Shown piece after piece: positions 46,185-55,508 of a stretch of DNA of 64,000 nucleotides. The notes beneath the pieces are model-generated. The model did not search any database, had not been told where the DNA came from, and worked only from the letters and a program-made list of their open reading frames with translations. This stretch comes from Verrucomicrobiota bacterium (GTDB lineage: Bacteria; Verrucomicrobiota; Verrucomicrobiia; Limisphaerales; Pedosphaeraceae). Location of the stretch: positions 62,001 through 126,000 of the forward strand of contig JAJPHR010000056.1 of NCBI GenBank assembly GCA_021325145.1, given 5' to 3'. Position 1 is the first letter of the stretch. Each line of letters starts with the position of its first letter. The position numbers and the translations under genes were made by a program.

Positions 46185-47225
46185 TCAAGGCTGGGATTTC
46201 GCGAAGGCAAGGAACGAATCCTTTTCGGCCCCGACCACCTCGGAGTCGCCGAGCAGTTTGTAAAACCAATACCGGCCGTCGCGCGGCACGATGGAGGCAA
46301 TGAGCCGGGTATTGTCTTTGGCCATATCCACTAAAATCGCATCTGGATTCGCCGGATCAAGCGGCGAAACAAGCTGTTTCAGGTCCTTCGCCTCGACCGG
46401 AGCCAAACCAACCTGCTTCCGCCACCGGTTGATATTGGGCAACACGCCGCCGCTGTCCGTTGGAAACACGCTGACGAAAACGTCGGCCTTCGCCTTGTCC
46501 TTGCCGGGAACGGCAAAGCGCGCCACCTGCATTTCACCCGCGGGAACCGCCTGCCACTGATTGGGAACGCGCCAGTGGAATTGATTGTCCGCGACCGGTT
46601 CCGGTTCAGCCGCCGGGGTTTCCTTGATGCGGACCGATTTGAGAAACTCAAGAAACCTGGCCTTCTGACTCTCGACCACGGAAATGTCCCCGGAAAGTTT
46701 GAAGAACCAACTGCCGTCGGGATGATGCAGCATGGCGGTAACGATTTTGTTGGTCCCTTCCAGCGCCTCTCCGGAAACTTCAAACAGGCTGCCGGTTTCA
46801 CCGGCCACCTCGACGGGGTGCAATTCCTTCAACGCCTGCTCGGGATCGATTTCCTTTTGGCCCACGCGGCTGCGCCACATGTTCACCAACATCCCTTCCC
46901 GTCCGGCGAAATTTGCCAGCCGGGTGATGCTGACGTCCGCATCCTTCCCATCGGAACCGTAAATATGAAAGCTGGCCAGGCTGATTTCGCTCGCCGCGCC
47001 CTGTTTCCAACCCTCAGGAAGCGTCCACGTGACCTGAGGCGGCACTGGTGGCCTCGCTGCGGGAGCCTCGCTCATTTGCGGCGGAGCTTCGGCGTCTTTG
47101 GGCGCGGTATAAGCTACGATCTCATCCCGGCGACAGCCCGCCAAAGCCAGGACAGACGCGAACAGAAATGGAATCGCCCATCCAAGGGGCGACAATCCTC
47201 TCTGAACACGATTTGAGCAATTCAC
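46185..47225 (-). CDS. Lipoprotein with duplicated domain, first gene of the resB-ccsA operon
   Basis: 346 residues from GTG. A lipobox is clear (LALAGC, Cys31). Two repeats of about 130 residues follow: WTLPEGWKQ ... DGSWFFKLSGD ... FLEFLKSVR (about 67-200) and WRVPNQWQA ... DGRYWFYKLLGDSEVV ... FLAFAKSQP (about 218-346), so the protein is an internal duplication joined by an acidic proline-rich linker. No family recognised. Coupling with resB (one-base gap) suggests a periplasmic accessory in cytochrome c maturation, for example in apocytochrome handling; that is inference. Confidence 0.75.
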   Translation of the reverse strand: MNCSNRVQRGLSPLGWAIPFLFASVLALAGCRRDEIVAYTAPKDAEAPPQMSEAPAARPPVPPQVTWTLPEGWKQGAASEISLASFHIYGSDGKDADVSITRLANFAGREGMLVNMWRSRVGQKEIDPEQALKELHPVEVAGETGSLFEVSGEALEGTNKIVTAMLHHPDGSWFFKLSGDISVVESQKARFLEFLKSVRIKETPAAEPEPVADNQFHWRVPNQWQAVPAGEMQVARFAVPGKDKAKADVFVSVFPTDSGGVLPNINRWRKQVGLAPVEAKDLKQLVSPLDPANPDAILVDMAKDNTRLIASIVPRDGRYWFYKLLGDSEVVGAEKDSFLAFAKSQP

Positions 47226-47383
47226 GCATTCTATTTACCCCCTTCCTCCCAACATCACAAGGTCTTGTTATTGCCCTTTTTTGGCATTAGTTAAACAAAT
47301 CCTGTGCAGCAAAGAATCGAGACGTGGAAAGCGGCTGAATCCAAGGCATACACCGGCCACTCCAAAAAGCCTCACTCCTGCTT

Positions 47384-47425
47384 TGGAGTTTGGAGCTTTT
47401 CCGGTGTTTGGATCTTGGTGTTTGC
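47384..47425 (+). repeat. Relative of the 35-kb inverted-repeat arm
   Basis: TTTGGAGTTTGGAGC and CTTGGTGTTTGC match, in order, parts of the arm at 35101-35134. It lies just past the end of rho on the convergent side and may be the degenerate remains of the same element. Confidence 0.4.
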
Positions 47426-48925
47426 TTAACTCACTCCCATCCCGAGAAGGAATTCGATGTTGCTGCGGGTTTTCTTGAGCTTGTTGAGCATCAATTCCAT
47501 GGCTTCGACCGGCGGCACGCCGGTAAGCGCGCGGCGCAGGACGACCACTTTGTTGTACTCTTCCGGATGGTAGAGCAACTCTTCCTTGCGCGTGCCGGAC
47601 AATTCGATGTTGATGGAAGGGAAAATGCGGCGATCCACCAAGTGGCGGTCTAGGTGCACTTCCATGTTACCGGTGCCTTTGAACTCTTCGAAAATGACTT
47701 CATCCATGCGCGAACCCGTGTCGATCAAAGCGGTGGCAATGATCGTCAGCGAGCCGCCTTCTTCAAGGTTGCGCGCCGCGCCGAAAAAGCGTTTGGGCTT
47801 GTGCAACGCGTTGGCATCCACACCACCGGACAGAATCTTGCCGGAGTGCGGTTGAACAGTGTTGTAAGCACGCGCGAGACGGGTAATGGAATCGAGCAGG
47901 ATCACCACGTCGCGCTTGTGCTCGACCATGCGTTTGGCCTTTTCGATGACCATTTCGGCCACTTGAACGTGCCGTTCGGGTGGTTCATCGAACGTGGAAC
48001 TGATCACTTCGGCGGGTTTGCAACTCCGCTCCATGTCGGTCACTTCCTCGGGGCGCTCGTCGATCAGCAAAATGAACAAATACGCTTCGGGATTGTTCTT
48101 GAGAATGGCGTTGGCAAGTTTCTGCAACAACACCGTTTTGCCCGTGCGCGGTGGCGCGACAATCAAGCCACGCGTGCCTTTGCCGATCGGGCAAGCCAGA
48201 TCGAGCACCCGGGTGGACAGTTCGTCGGAGGCCGTTTCCAGGATAAACCGCTTGTTCGGAAACAGCGGAGTCAGGTTGTCGAAATGGGTTTTGTCCTTCG
48301 CCTTGTCGGGATCTTCGGTATCGACCGCTTCGACCTTGAGCAGGGCGAAGAAGCGTTCCTTGTCCTTGGGCGGCCGAATCTGGCCGGCGACGAGGTTGCC
48401 GGTCTGGAGATCGAACCGGCGGATTTGCGACGGCGAAACATAAATGTCCTCCGGGCAGGGCAGATAATTGAAGCTCTGCGAACGCAAAAAGCCGAACCCT
48501 TCCGACAACACCTCCAACACGCCTTCAGAAAAAAGCACACCGCTGCGTTCGGCATTTTTTTGGAGGATGTGGAAGATCACCTCGTGCTTGCGCATCGTCC
48601 CGAAGTTCTCCACGCCCAGGTCCTTGGCCATTTGATTGAGCTCGGTCATGGACATGGCCTGCAACTTGGCGATGTTGAGCGAAGTGGCAATCAGATCCTT
48701 GGCGTCCTTCGTGCCACGGCCATCACCGGCCGCCGGCGCTGGAGCGGGCGGCTTTTGCCTGGGTTCATCCGGTTCCTCGACGGCATGGGTTGGAGGTTGC
48801 AGATCCATGCTGTCGGAACCGCCATTGACGGGGATGTCATCGCCGTTTGCAACGGCGATGTCGCCATTTTGTTTGCCCTTGGTTTTTTTAGGTCTAAGGG
48901 CCTTTTTGGGACTGACTTTCGGCAT
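47426..48925 (-). CDS. rho: Transcription termination factor Rho
   Basis: 499 residues, longer than E. coli Rho (419) by an N-terminal extension of about 85 residues rich in Lys, Pro, Asn and Gly ([14 protein letters not shown]). The Rho N-terminal domain follows ([18 protein letters not shown]), then the RNA-binding cold-shock-like domain (GFGFLRS...[17 protein letters not shown]) and the hexameric ATPase with Walker A APPRTGKT, Walker [15 protein letters not shown] and the SGGVDANAL loop. It ends with GMGVS. Such disordered N-terminal inserts are known from several phyla and may alter RNA binding. Monocistronic. Confidence 0.97.
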   Translation of the reverse strand: MPKVSPKKALRPKKTKGKQNGDIAVANGDDIPVNGGSDSMDLQPPTHAVEEPDEPRQKPPAPAPAAGDGRGTKDAKDLIATSLNIAKLQAMSMTELNQMAKDLGVENFGTMRKHEVIFHILQKNAERSGVLFSEGVLEVLSEGFGFLRSQSFNYLPCPEDIYVSPSQIRRFDLQTGNLVAGQIRPPKDKERFFALLKVEAVDTEDPDKAKDKTHFDNLTPLFPNKRFILETASDELSTRVLDLACPIGKGTRGLIVAPPRTGKTVLLQKLANAILKNNPEAYLFILLIDERPEEVTDMERSCKPAEVISSTFDEPPERHVQVAEMVIEKAKRMVEHKRDVVILLDSITRLARAYNTVQPHSGKILSGGVDANALHKPKRFFGAARNLEEGGSLTIIATALIDTGSRMDEVIFEEFKGTGNMEVHLDRHLVDRRIFPSINIELSGTRKEELLYHPEEYNKVVVLRRALTGVPPVEAMELMLNKLKKTRSNIEFLLGMGVS

Positions 48926-49076
48926 AAATATAAATGTTAGGTTTTAATTGTCGCGGCAGGAAACAGGCGTGCTGGCTGGACCAACGCGACAGCGGGGGGT
49001 TAGACGAGCCGGATTTCGATCAATTCAAATCGGAGGGTCACCCACCGGGAGTACACTCAAAACTTAGCTGCTGCAA

Positions 49077-51248
49077 TCAGTATGGCAAGGGAAATCTTGC
49101 AGTCAACTCCCGCACACGATGCCGCACCTCGGCAACCGTGTCAAGGTTCTTAATGTCCATCAAAACTTCGCTGATCATGTCCGCAATGGCGGCCATTTCC
49201 TGCTCCTTCATCCCGCGCGTGGTCACCGCAGGGGTTCCCAGGCGTATCCCGCTGGCTTGGAAGGGGGAGCGTGTTTCAAATGGAATGGTATTCTTATTCA
49301 CGGTAATGCCTGCTTCGTCCAGGGCGATCTGGCAATCCTTGCCCGTCAAGCCCTTCGCGCCCACGTCCACGAGCATCAAATGATTGTCAGTCCCGCCGCT
49401 CACCAGACGGTAACTGTTGCGCCGCATTCCCTCGGCCAAGGCCCGCGCATTCTTGAGGATTTGCTGCTGATAATCTTTGAAACTCGGCAACAAGGCTTCC
49501 TGGAAGCAAACCGCCTTGGCGGCAATGACATGCATCAACGGCCCGCCCTGAATGCCGGGAAACGCCTGCGAATCGATTTCCTTCGCATATTGTTCCTTGC
49601 ACAAAATCAACCCTCCGCGCGGGCCGCGCAAGGTCTTATGGGTCGTGGTGGTGACAAAATCGGCATGGGCCATGGGGCTGGGATGCAACCCGGCAGCGAC
49701 CAATCCAGCAATATGGGCGATGTCCGCCAGCATCAACGCCCCCACCTCGCGCGAAATCTCGCCCATGCGCGCGAAATCAATAATGCGCGGATACGCGCTC
49801 GCGCCCACGGTGATCATCTTCGGCCGGTGTTCGTGCGCCATTTTGGCGAGCTGATCATAATCGATCCGCTCATCCTCCTTGCGCACGCCGTAATGGATGA
49901 TTTCGAAGAACTTTCCGGAAAAATTGGCGCGGTTGCCATGCGTCAGATGGCCGCCATGCGTCAGGTCCATCGTGAGCATTTTGTCGCCGGGCTTGAGGAA
50001 CGCGAAATACACCGCCATGTTGGCGCCGCTGCCCGAGTGCGGCTGGACGTTGGCATGCTCAGCGCCGAACAGTTTGCGGGCGCGATTGATGGCCAGTTGC
50101 TCGATGGTATCGACATTCTCGCAGCCGCCGTACCAGCGCTTCTTGGGATAACCCTCGGCGTATTTGTTGGTGAGCACCGATCCCTGCGCTTCCATCACGG
50201 CCGGGCTGGTGAAGTTTTCGCTGGCGATCAACTCGATGTTTTGCTGCTGGCGCTGGCGCTCATGGGCGATGGCCAGGGCAACTTCGGGATCGACGGCTTT
50301 GAGTTTCAGTTCTGAGGCGGAGGCAAGGTTTTCCATTTTGTTGATTCGGCGTTCGTGGCGGCCACCCTCGAAATGCGCGCTCAGGAAGGCGTCCACAATC
50401 TTTTTAGCGAGTCCTGGGGCGGTGATTTTGCCGCCCAGGCAAAGCACATTGGCGTTGTTGTGTTTCCGCGCGAGCTGCGCCATCTGCTCATCCACGACCA
50501 ATGCGGCGCGGATGCCGGGGACCTTGTTCGCCGCCATGCACATCCCCACACCCGTGGTGCAGCAGAGCAGGCCCAGTTCGGCTTTCTGGCCAATGACGTT
50601 TTGGGCCACAGCTTGTGCGTAATCCGGATAATCCGTGGAGAGGGTGGAATGCGTGCCGAAATCAGCGAGAGTCACGCCCTGGCTGGCCAGGTGTTCCTTA
50701 AGCGCTTCCTTGAGTTCGAAGCCGCCATGATCCGCTCCCAACGCAAAAGTGACCGTGGGAACCGCGCTTTGGTCCGAAGTCGCCACCACTTCGCCTTGAT
50801 CGATGAATCTCATTAGCGAGGCGATCCCCTGCTCGATCTGGTCGCGGCAATTCAAATAAACATCATACGAACCGCCAATCGGATCGCTGATGTCCTTCTC
50901 AAAAATGTCCAGGGTGTCGTCGAATTCACGCAGGAGGAATGTTTTCTCCGCCGCTTGGGGATAAAGCAGAAAGACCGTATCGACGTGGCTGTGGGTCATG
51001 CCGAAAATGTAATCGGCCTCGTGAACCAGTTCCGAGTTCAGCATCCGGCTGCGCTGATGGGAAATGTCAATCCCCAGTTCCTTCACTGCCTGGACCGCAT
51101 ACGGGCTGGGCGGCTGGCCTTCCACCGCGCCTATGCCCGCGGACAACACTTGTAAGTCCCGCCGGCCTTTCGTGACATGCCGGAAAATGCCCTCCGCCAT
51201 GGGACTGCGGCAAACATTTCCCGTGCAAACAAAAAGGATGGTTTTCAT
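49077..51248 (-). CDS. glyA: Triple fusion: LMW protein phosphatase - RpiB - serine hydroxymethyltransferase
   Basis: One uninterrupted 723-residue frame with three complete domains. Residues 1-150 are a low-molecular-weight protein phosphatase: CTGNVCRS with Cys8 and Arg14, acid Asp122 in SDPIGG. Residues 165-300 are ribose-5-phosphate isomerase B ([16 protein letters not shown], the [19 protein letters not shown] loop). Residues 305-723 are GlyA with [20 protein letters not shown] and PLP lysine Lys538 ([14 protein letters not shown]). Linkers are short (about 15 and 5 residues), and Met305 could also serve as a separate start for GlyA. In Bacillus the orthologous genes run ywlE-rpiB-ywlG-glyA in that order. 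The YwlE residue for phospho-arginine selectivity (Thr) is Val12 here. Confidence 0.93.
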   Translation of the reverse strand: MKTILFVCTGNVCRSPMAEGIFRHVTKGRRDLQVLSAGIGAVEGQPPSPYAVQAVKELGIDISHQRSRMLNSELVHEADYIFGMTHSHVDTVFLLYPQAAEKTFLLREFDDTLDIFEKDISDPIGGSYDVYLNCRDQIEQGIASLMRFIDQGEVVATSDQSAVPTVTFALGADHGGFELKEALKEHLASQGVTLADFGTHSTLSTDYPDYAQAVAQNVIGQKAELGLLCCTTGVGMCMAANKVPGIRAALVVDEQMAQLARKHNNANVLCLGGKITAPGLAKKIVDAFLSAHFEGGRHERRINKMENLASASELKLKAVDPEVALAIAHERQRQQQNIELIASENFTSPAVMEAQGSVLTNKYAEGYPKKRWYGGCENVDTIEQLAINRARKLFGAEHANVQPHSGSGANMAVYFAFLKPGDKMLTMDLTHGGHLTHGNRANFSGKFFEIIHYGVRKEDERIDYDQLAKMAHEHRPKMITVGASAYPRIIDFARMGEISREVGALMLADIAHIAGLVAAGLHPSPMAHADFVTTTTHKTLRGPRGGLILCKEQYAKEIDSQAFPGIQGGPLMHVIAAKAVCFQEALLPSFKDYQQQILKNARALAEGMRRNSYRLVSGGTDNHLMLVDVGAKGLTGKDCQIALDEAGITVNKNTIPFETRSPFQASGIRLGTPAVTTRGMKEQEMAAIADMISEVLMDIKNLDTVAEVRHRVRELTARFPLPY

Positions 51249-51302
51249 TGCTGACTGACTTTCTCAACTTGCGGCGAGGCGGGGAAATCGTCAACCGCGA
51301 AA

Positions 51303-52388
51303 TCAAGCCGGCTTCGACGAGCGCAGGACGGAAATACCCTTGATGAGATCCAATGCCCGGCCCAGCACCGGGTCGCGAACGACCGGTTTCTCAGGCGTGG
51401 CTTCGCGGGACGCCGACACCGTCCCTTCCAATTCCATTCCCGGCCGCTCCTTGCGCTCGCGAATCAGGTCTGCTTCCGTGGTGGGAGGCACGTGGACACG
51501 GTTGGTTCCATTCGTCCCGGCGCCGTTGGTCCCCAGGGCCATGGACAAGGGGAACACCGACGGCTTGATAATCTCTTTGAATGGATCAGCATAATACATC
51601 TTTTCCTCCTCCGGACTGACCGCCACCTGGATATCCGGCCGGACCCCCTCGGGCGAGAGCATTTCGCCATTGCCCAGTTTGATCGTCGCGGTGGCAATCC
51701 GCAGCCGCTGGCCGCTCTTCAAGGGAAATTCCTGGTCAATGGTCGCCTCACCCGCCGTGGTCGTCCCCAGTATCAGCGCCCGGTCCGCCTCCCGCAGCAC
51801 CGCCGCCAGCGCTTCCGCCGCGGCTGAGGTCTGTGCGTTTACCAACACGGCCACGGGTATCGTCAGGGCGTCCGCTTTTGCTTTCGAACGCACCGCGCCG
51901 TTGCCCCAATTCAACAAGGGCGTTTCCTTGGCCAGGAACAAATCCGCCACGGCGGCGGCGGCGGCGTAATCGTGCCCGTCCGCATAACGCAAATCCAATA
52001 CCAGCCCTTTTAATTGGTTGCTTTGGTTCAGTTCCTTGCACGAAGCGATGATTTCCGGCGCGAGACCTTCATCCACCCGGCCAATCTTCAAGTAGCCCAC
52101 CGGTCCGTCGTACAAGACCGATTTCGCCACCAGGGGCGCCGTCGACGGCGAGTCGGTCCCGGACGACTCGTTGACCAGCGACACCTTGGAGTGCAATTGG
52201 GTCAGCAGGCCCTTCACCGCCGCGCGGTCCAGGTCCGCCGCCGATTCGCCCGCCAAATGCGTGCGGATCAAGTCATAAACTTCCTTGAAATCGGGCGCGG
52301 CATTGGTCACGTCCGCCCTCAACCCCGCCGGCAGCGCCAGCACCGCCAGCATCCCGGCCCCAAAAATCAATCGTCGCAGTAACATCAT
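51303..52388 (-). CDS. S41 peptidase homologue, catalytic dyad lost (probable pseudoenzyme)
   Basis: 361 residues with a signal peptide (about 1-25, ending GLRAD). The S41 core is recognisable: VGYLKIGRVDEG, GLVLDLRYADGHDY, VAVLVNAQTSAAAEALAAVL, ALILGTTTAGEATIDQEFPL and GNGEMLSPEGVRPDI. Compared with the family pattern SASxSE...GKG, the serine position is Ala189 (TSAAAE) and the lysine position is Glu214 (AGEAT), so both catalytic residues are missing although the 25-residue spacing is kept. No PDZ domain is apparent. It may bind peptides without cutting, or regulate a real protease. It ends with an Arg/Glu-rich tail region. Confidence 0.8.
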   Translation of the reverse strand: MMLLRRLIFGAGMLAVLALPAGLRADVTNAAPDFKEVYDLIRTHLAGESAADLDRAAVKGLLTQLHSKVSLVNESSGTDSPSTAPLVAKSVLYDGPVGYLKIGRVDEGLAPEIIASCKELNQSNQLKGLVLDLRYADGHDYAAAAAVADLFLAKETPLLNWGNGAVRSKAKADALTIPVAVLVNAQTSAAAEALAAVLREADRALILGTTTAGEATIDQEFPLKSGQRLRIATATIKLGNGEMLSPEGVRPDIQVAVSPEEEKMYYADPFKEIIKPSVFPLSMALGTNGAGTNGTNRVHVPPTTEADLIRERKERPGMELEGTVSASREATPEKPVVRDPVLGRALDLIKGISVLRSSKPA

Positions 52389-53022
52389 AAAACTCTAAAT
52401 CTATTTGTGCCTGTTTCGTGGCGATAGTCTGTTCCCTTTTCAAAGGAAAAAAACCTCGGGGCGGCGGCCACGGCTTGTGTTTATCAACGGCGCTTCACCC
52501 GCCCAAGCTGCGCCGAGCCGCAATATCGCGCCTAAACCGCGCGGCGTCGAATTGTTTTTCCGACTTGGATGACCAAGGTCGTCCGCAATCAGATAGCCCG
52601 CCGCCTGGTCGAACGCGCAACGCGCCCACGAAACATCTTTTTATGGGGCCGCCGCCCCTCGGTCAAGACGGGATAAGCGATCGGGCGGAGACGGGGCGTG
52701 GCTCGACACTGGTACCGTATCTTTGGTAGGAATGGCGCGCTGCGCCGTCCCCGTCGCCGAGCGCAGCGTCAGGCGACGGAACGAACGATCCGAATCGCCC
52801 GGCTTCGGCGGTGCGTTCCGCCCGCTGGAACGCGGGCGGGGACATCGCAGCGCGATGTCCCTACCTTTCCGGGTAAAGAATAGTACCGAGATGCGACTGC
52901 GGAACAACGAACGCCCCGCCCATTCCACTCCCGCACCGACACATCGGAGACTTTAACATTGTGCCGGGTGAAAGGAATAGTTATAACTATCACCATCAGC
53001 CGAACGACTCGAATGCTCGCAA
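52389..53022. other. Long divergent spacer with dispersed repeat B
   Basis: 634 nt between the S41 homologue and the MFS gene. Repeat copy B fills 52711-52866. The remainder (52389-52700) is GC-rich with no open frame I would support; 52960-53010 is AT-richer and may hold the MFS promoter. Confidence 0.4.
52711..52866 (-). repeat. Dispersed intergenic repeat, copy B (longest)
   Basis: On the minus strand module 1 (GACATCGCGCTGCGATGTCC, then CCCGCCCGCGTTCCAGCGGG) is separated by about 60 nt from module 2 (GGGGACGGCGCAGCGCGCCA then TTCCTACCAAAG). Both modules are internally palindromic. Copy A at 26169 has them about 10 nt apart. The start and end sequences GGTAGGGACATC and GGTACC are also symmetrical. 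Confidence 0.6.
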
Positions 53023-54384
53023 ATGGAACCTGAGAAGCAAACGACCCTGGACCAGGGCCGGGCCGGCACTGCGCCAGTTTCGGGTTCGCCCAAGGGAATC
53101 GCCCCGATTATCACCCAGTATCGATGGTTGATTTGCACGCTGTTGTTCCTGGCCACGACCATTAATTACATCGACCGGCAAATTCTTTCGCTGGTCAAAC
53201 CCATCCTCGACCAGGAGTTGCACTGGACGAACACGCAGTTTGGCCTCGTCAACTCCGCCTTTCAGGGGGCTTACGCAGTCGGGCTCCTGGGCTTTGGCTG
53301 GTTGGTGGACAAATTCGGAACGAAGATCGGGTATAGCCTGTCGATTGCCTTTTGGAGCACGGCGGCCGTGTGCCACGCCTTCGTGGGCAGCGTGACGGGC
53401 TTCATGGGCGTACGCATGTTTCTTGGCATCAGCGAGTCGGGCAACTTCCCTTCGGCCATCAAGACCGTTGCTCTTTGGTTTCCCAGAAAGGAGCGCGCGT
53501 ACGCGACAAGTCTCTTCAACTCCGGGGCAAACGTGGGGGCGATTGTCGCTCCGGCGCTGGTCCCGTTTCTCGTCAAGCAGTGGGGCTGGAAGTTTCCGTT
53601 CATCGTCGCCGGGCTGGCGGGATTCGTTTGGCTGTTGTTTTGGACCTGGCTTTACGCTCCTCCTGATCGGCATCCGCAAATCAGCCAGGGCGAACTCGAA
53701 CATATTCGCAGTGATCGGGAAGCAGCCGACACGCCGGGCCAGGGTGTCTCCTGGCTGGTATTGCTGCGCTATCCGCAGACATGGTCGTTCGTAGTCGCCA
53801 AATTCATGACGGACCCGGTCTGGTGGTTCTTTCTGACCTGGTTGCCCGATTATTTTAATAAAACCAAGGGCTTGGACATGAAACACCTGGGCGCGCCACT
53901 CGTGGTCATTTATTCCATTGTAACTGTGCTGAGCATCGCCGGCGGTTGGATGACAAATTATCTGGTCCAATGCGGTTGGGCTTCGAACAAGGCGCGCAAA
54001 ACCTGCATGCTCCTCTTTGCGCTGTGTGTCCTGCCGGTGCTGTTCATCAAAGGCGCTGGACTCTGGGGAGCGGTTTGTCTCATTGGGCTGGCCGCAGCCG
54101 CGCACCAGGCGTGGTCTGCCAACCTTTTCACCACGGTTTCGGACATGTTCCCCAAAAGGGCGATTGCGTCCGTGGTTGGCATCGGCGGGATGGCGGGATC
54201 AATTGGCGGTTTGATGTTCCCCATTGGCGCGGGCGCGTTGCTCGACAAGTTTGCAAAAACGGGCGACATCAACGCGGGCTATGGCATCCTTTTCGGAATC
54301 TGCGCCGGCGCTTACGTGGTCGCCTTTTTCCTCAACCACCTGCTGGCTCCACGTTTCGAACAGATTCGGCTGGAAGAAGCGTGA
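53023..54384 (+). CDS. MFS transporter, ACS family (hexuronate/ExuT-like)
   Basis: 453 residues with 12 hydrophobic segments. The MFS A-type motif reads GWLVDKFGTKIGYS, and the early INYIDRQILSLVKP and SESGNFPSAIKTVALWFPRKER are characteristic of anion:cation symporters for hexuronates, sugar acids and similar anions. A variable C-terminal half (WWFFLTWLPDYFNKTKGLDM, FPKRAIASVVGIGGMAGSIGG) matches the ExuT/GudP group. It could import the uronic acids freed by the GH105 operon at 37-41 kb, but it is not linked to it. The long 5' spacer carries repeat B. No regulator is adjacent. Confidence 0.9.
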   Translation: MEPEKQTTLDQGRAGTAPVSGSPKGIAPIITQYRWLICTLLFLATTINYIDRQILSLVKPILDQELHWTNTQFGLVNSAFQGAYAVGLLGFGWLVDKFGTKIGYSLSIAFWSTAAVCHAFVGSVTGFMGVRMFLGISESGNFPSAIKTVALWFPRKERAYATSLFNSGANVGAIVAPALVPFLVKQWGWKFPFIVAGLAGFVWLLFWTWLYAPPDRHPQISQGELEHIRSDREAADTPGQGVSWLVLLRYPQTWSFVVAKFMTDPVWWFFLTWLPDYFNKTKGLDMKHLGAPLVVIYSIVTVLSIAGGWMTNYLVQCGWASNKARKTCMLLFALCVLPVLFIKGAGLWGAVCLIGLAAAAHQAWSANLFTTVSDMFPKRAIASVVGIGGMAGSIGGLMFPIGAGALLDKFAKTGDINAGYGILFGICAGAYVVAFFLNHLLAPRFEQIRLEEA

Positions 54385-54472
54385 TCGACAGCAGCCGGGA
54401 TTTTTCGCTTGTCTACCGGAGCAAAAGCGCCACTGCGACCTGACTTTTCGGGACGGACGGCCCCGTTTGCAA

Positions 54473-55143
54473 TCATCCCGTCCTCAGCGCGTCGCGCAGC
54501 TCCTGCTTGTGATCGCGCGTCGGTTCACCGTAACCGGCTTTTCGTTTGGCCAAAGCGGGAGCAATGATTTCAGCACGCGGATTCAATTCGCGGCCGTAGA
54601 GAATCGGCCATAGCCGGCGGCAATTGTCCGCCAGATCATGTCCCCGCTCCTCGTCGAAAGCCGGCCGAAACAAGTCCACCGCCATTTGCAGTTCGGCAAT
54701 CAATTCCGCTTCGGTGGGGTGGCCGGTTTTGGCCAGCACAACTTGGAACGCCCGCAAATCCCGGTCATCGAGGCGATTCAATTTGGCAATAAGAATGTCA
54801 ATCGGATGCGGGAAGATGAAGTAACGCGTTCGATCGATACCTGCTTCGTGCGCTCCCTCCATCGTGGCGAGGTTCGGAAGTTAAGTTCGCTTGAAACCTG
54901 GATGTAAAAATCGGAATGCTCGCGATCAAAACCTGCCGCGCATACCAATTGCGTCAAATCTTCCGCGCTTGAAAAGACATTCACATCGCCACTTAAGAGT
55001 TGTGGATCAACCATGATTTGGATCGGGGCCGAACCAAAGACATAGATCACAAAGGAACGATCTTTGGGCAGCTTTTGGGCAAAGGCGCGCAGAACCCGCC
55101 CTGCGGGTGCCTCAAGGGATGACGTCCAGGATGCTGTATCCAT
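54473..55143 (-). pseudogene. Frameshifted nucleotidyltransferase-like gene
   Basis: Two overlapping frames appear to be halves of one gene. The first half starts at an ATG at 55143 (MDTASWTSSLEAP), has SFVIYVFGSAPIQIM and GDVNVFSSAEDL, and loses sense after FRTSPRW near 54868. The second resumes in another frame from the ATG at 54862 (MEGAHEAGIDRTRYFIFPH ... IDILIAKLNRLDDRDLRAF). Joined by a one-base shift at about 54862-54870 they give one protein with the FGSAPIQ and IAKLNRLDDRD features of DUF6036-like or minimal nucleotidyltransferases, as in some toxin-antitoxin systems. It could be a true pseudogene, a sequencing error or a slippage site. Confidence 0.6.
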
Positions 55144-55366
55144 TTCTTTGCCTTGCCCCGACGCTCGAAAGAGCCTGGTCCAACAACCGGTTGGTGACCC
55201 CGGGATCATCCGCGAGGCGCTGAGCCAGCCGCCGGTCGCGGGCTGACCACGGCTTGCCGGCCTGGCGTTTGAGCAGCAGGCGGGCAGCGAGGCGCGCCTT
55301 GCGCCAATACGGATCCATCCGGCAATCCAATTCGTTCCTGGAAACCGGTGATTTCATTTCAGCCAT
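55112..55366 (-). CDS. Small hypothetical protein upstream of the nucleotidyltransferase-like gene
   Basis: 84 residues, basic and helical (PYWRKARLAARLLLKRQAGKPWSARDRRLAQRL), no family recognised. It overlaps the 5' end of the nucleotidyltransferase-like gene by 32 nt in another frame, as linked two-gene modules often do. If real, the two together may form a toxin-antitoxin-like pair, but nothing in the sequence names a family. Confidence 0.45.
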   Translation of the reverse strand: MAEMKSPVSRNELDCRMDPYWRKARLAARLLLKRQAGKPWSARDRRLAQRLADDPGVTNRLLDQALSSVGARQRNGYSILDVIP

Positions 55367-55508
55367 CAGATTTATAGCCCATCAAAGCGGCGCGGCAACG
55401 ATGCTTATTGATCGAACAACCGCGTGCAATTGAAACGCATCCCGCCTATACTACCAGCATGCCACAATTGAATAAAAGCCCGCACGGGCCAGTCACTTCT
55501 TGGAACCT

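Noticed and set aside
47654-48940. 428-residue open frame antisense to rho
   Set aside because: It mirrors rho exactly and has no recognisable domain; the rho frame has full family motifs. Long antisense frames are common in GC-rich genes.
49119-50315. 398-residue plus-strand frame opposite the GlyA part of the fusion
   Set aside because: No family features; the minus strand encodes a complete SHMT.
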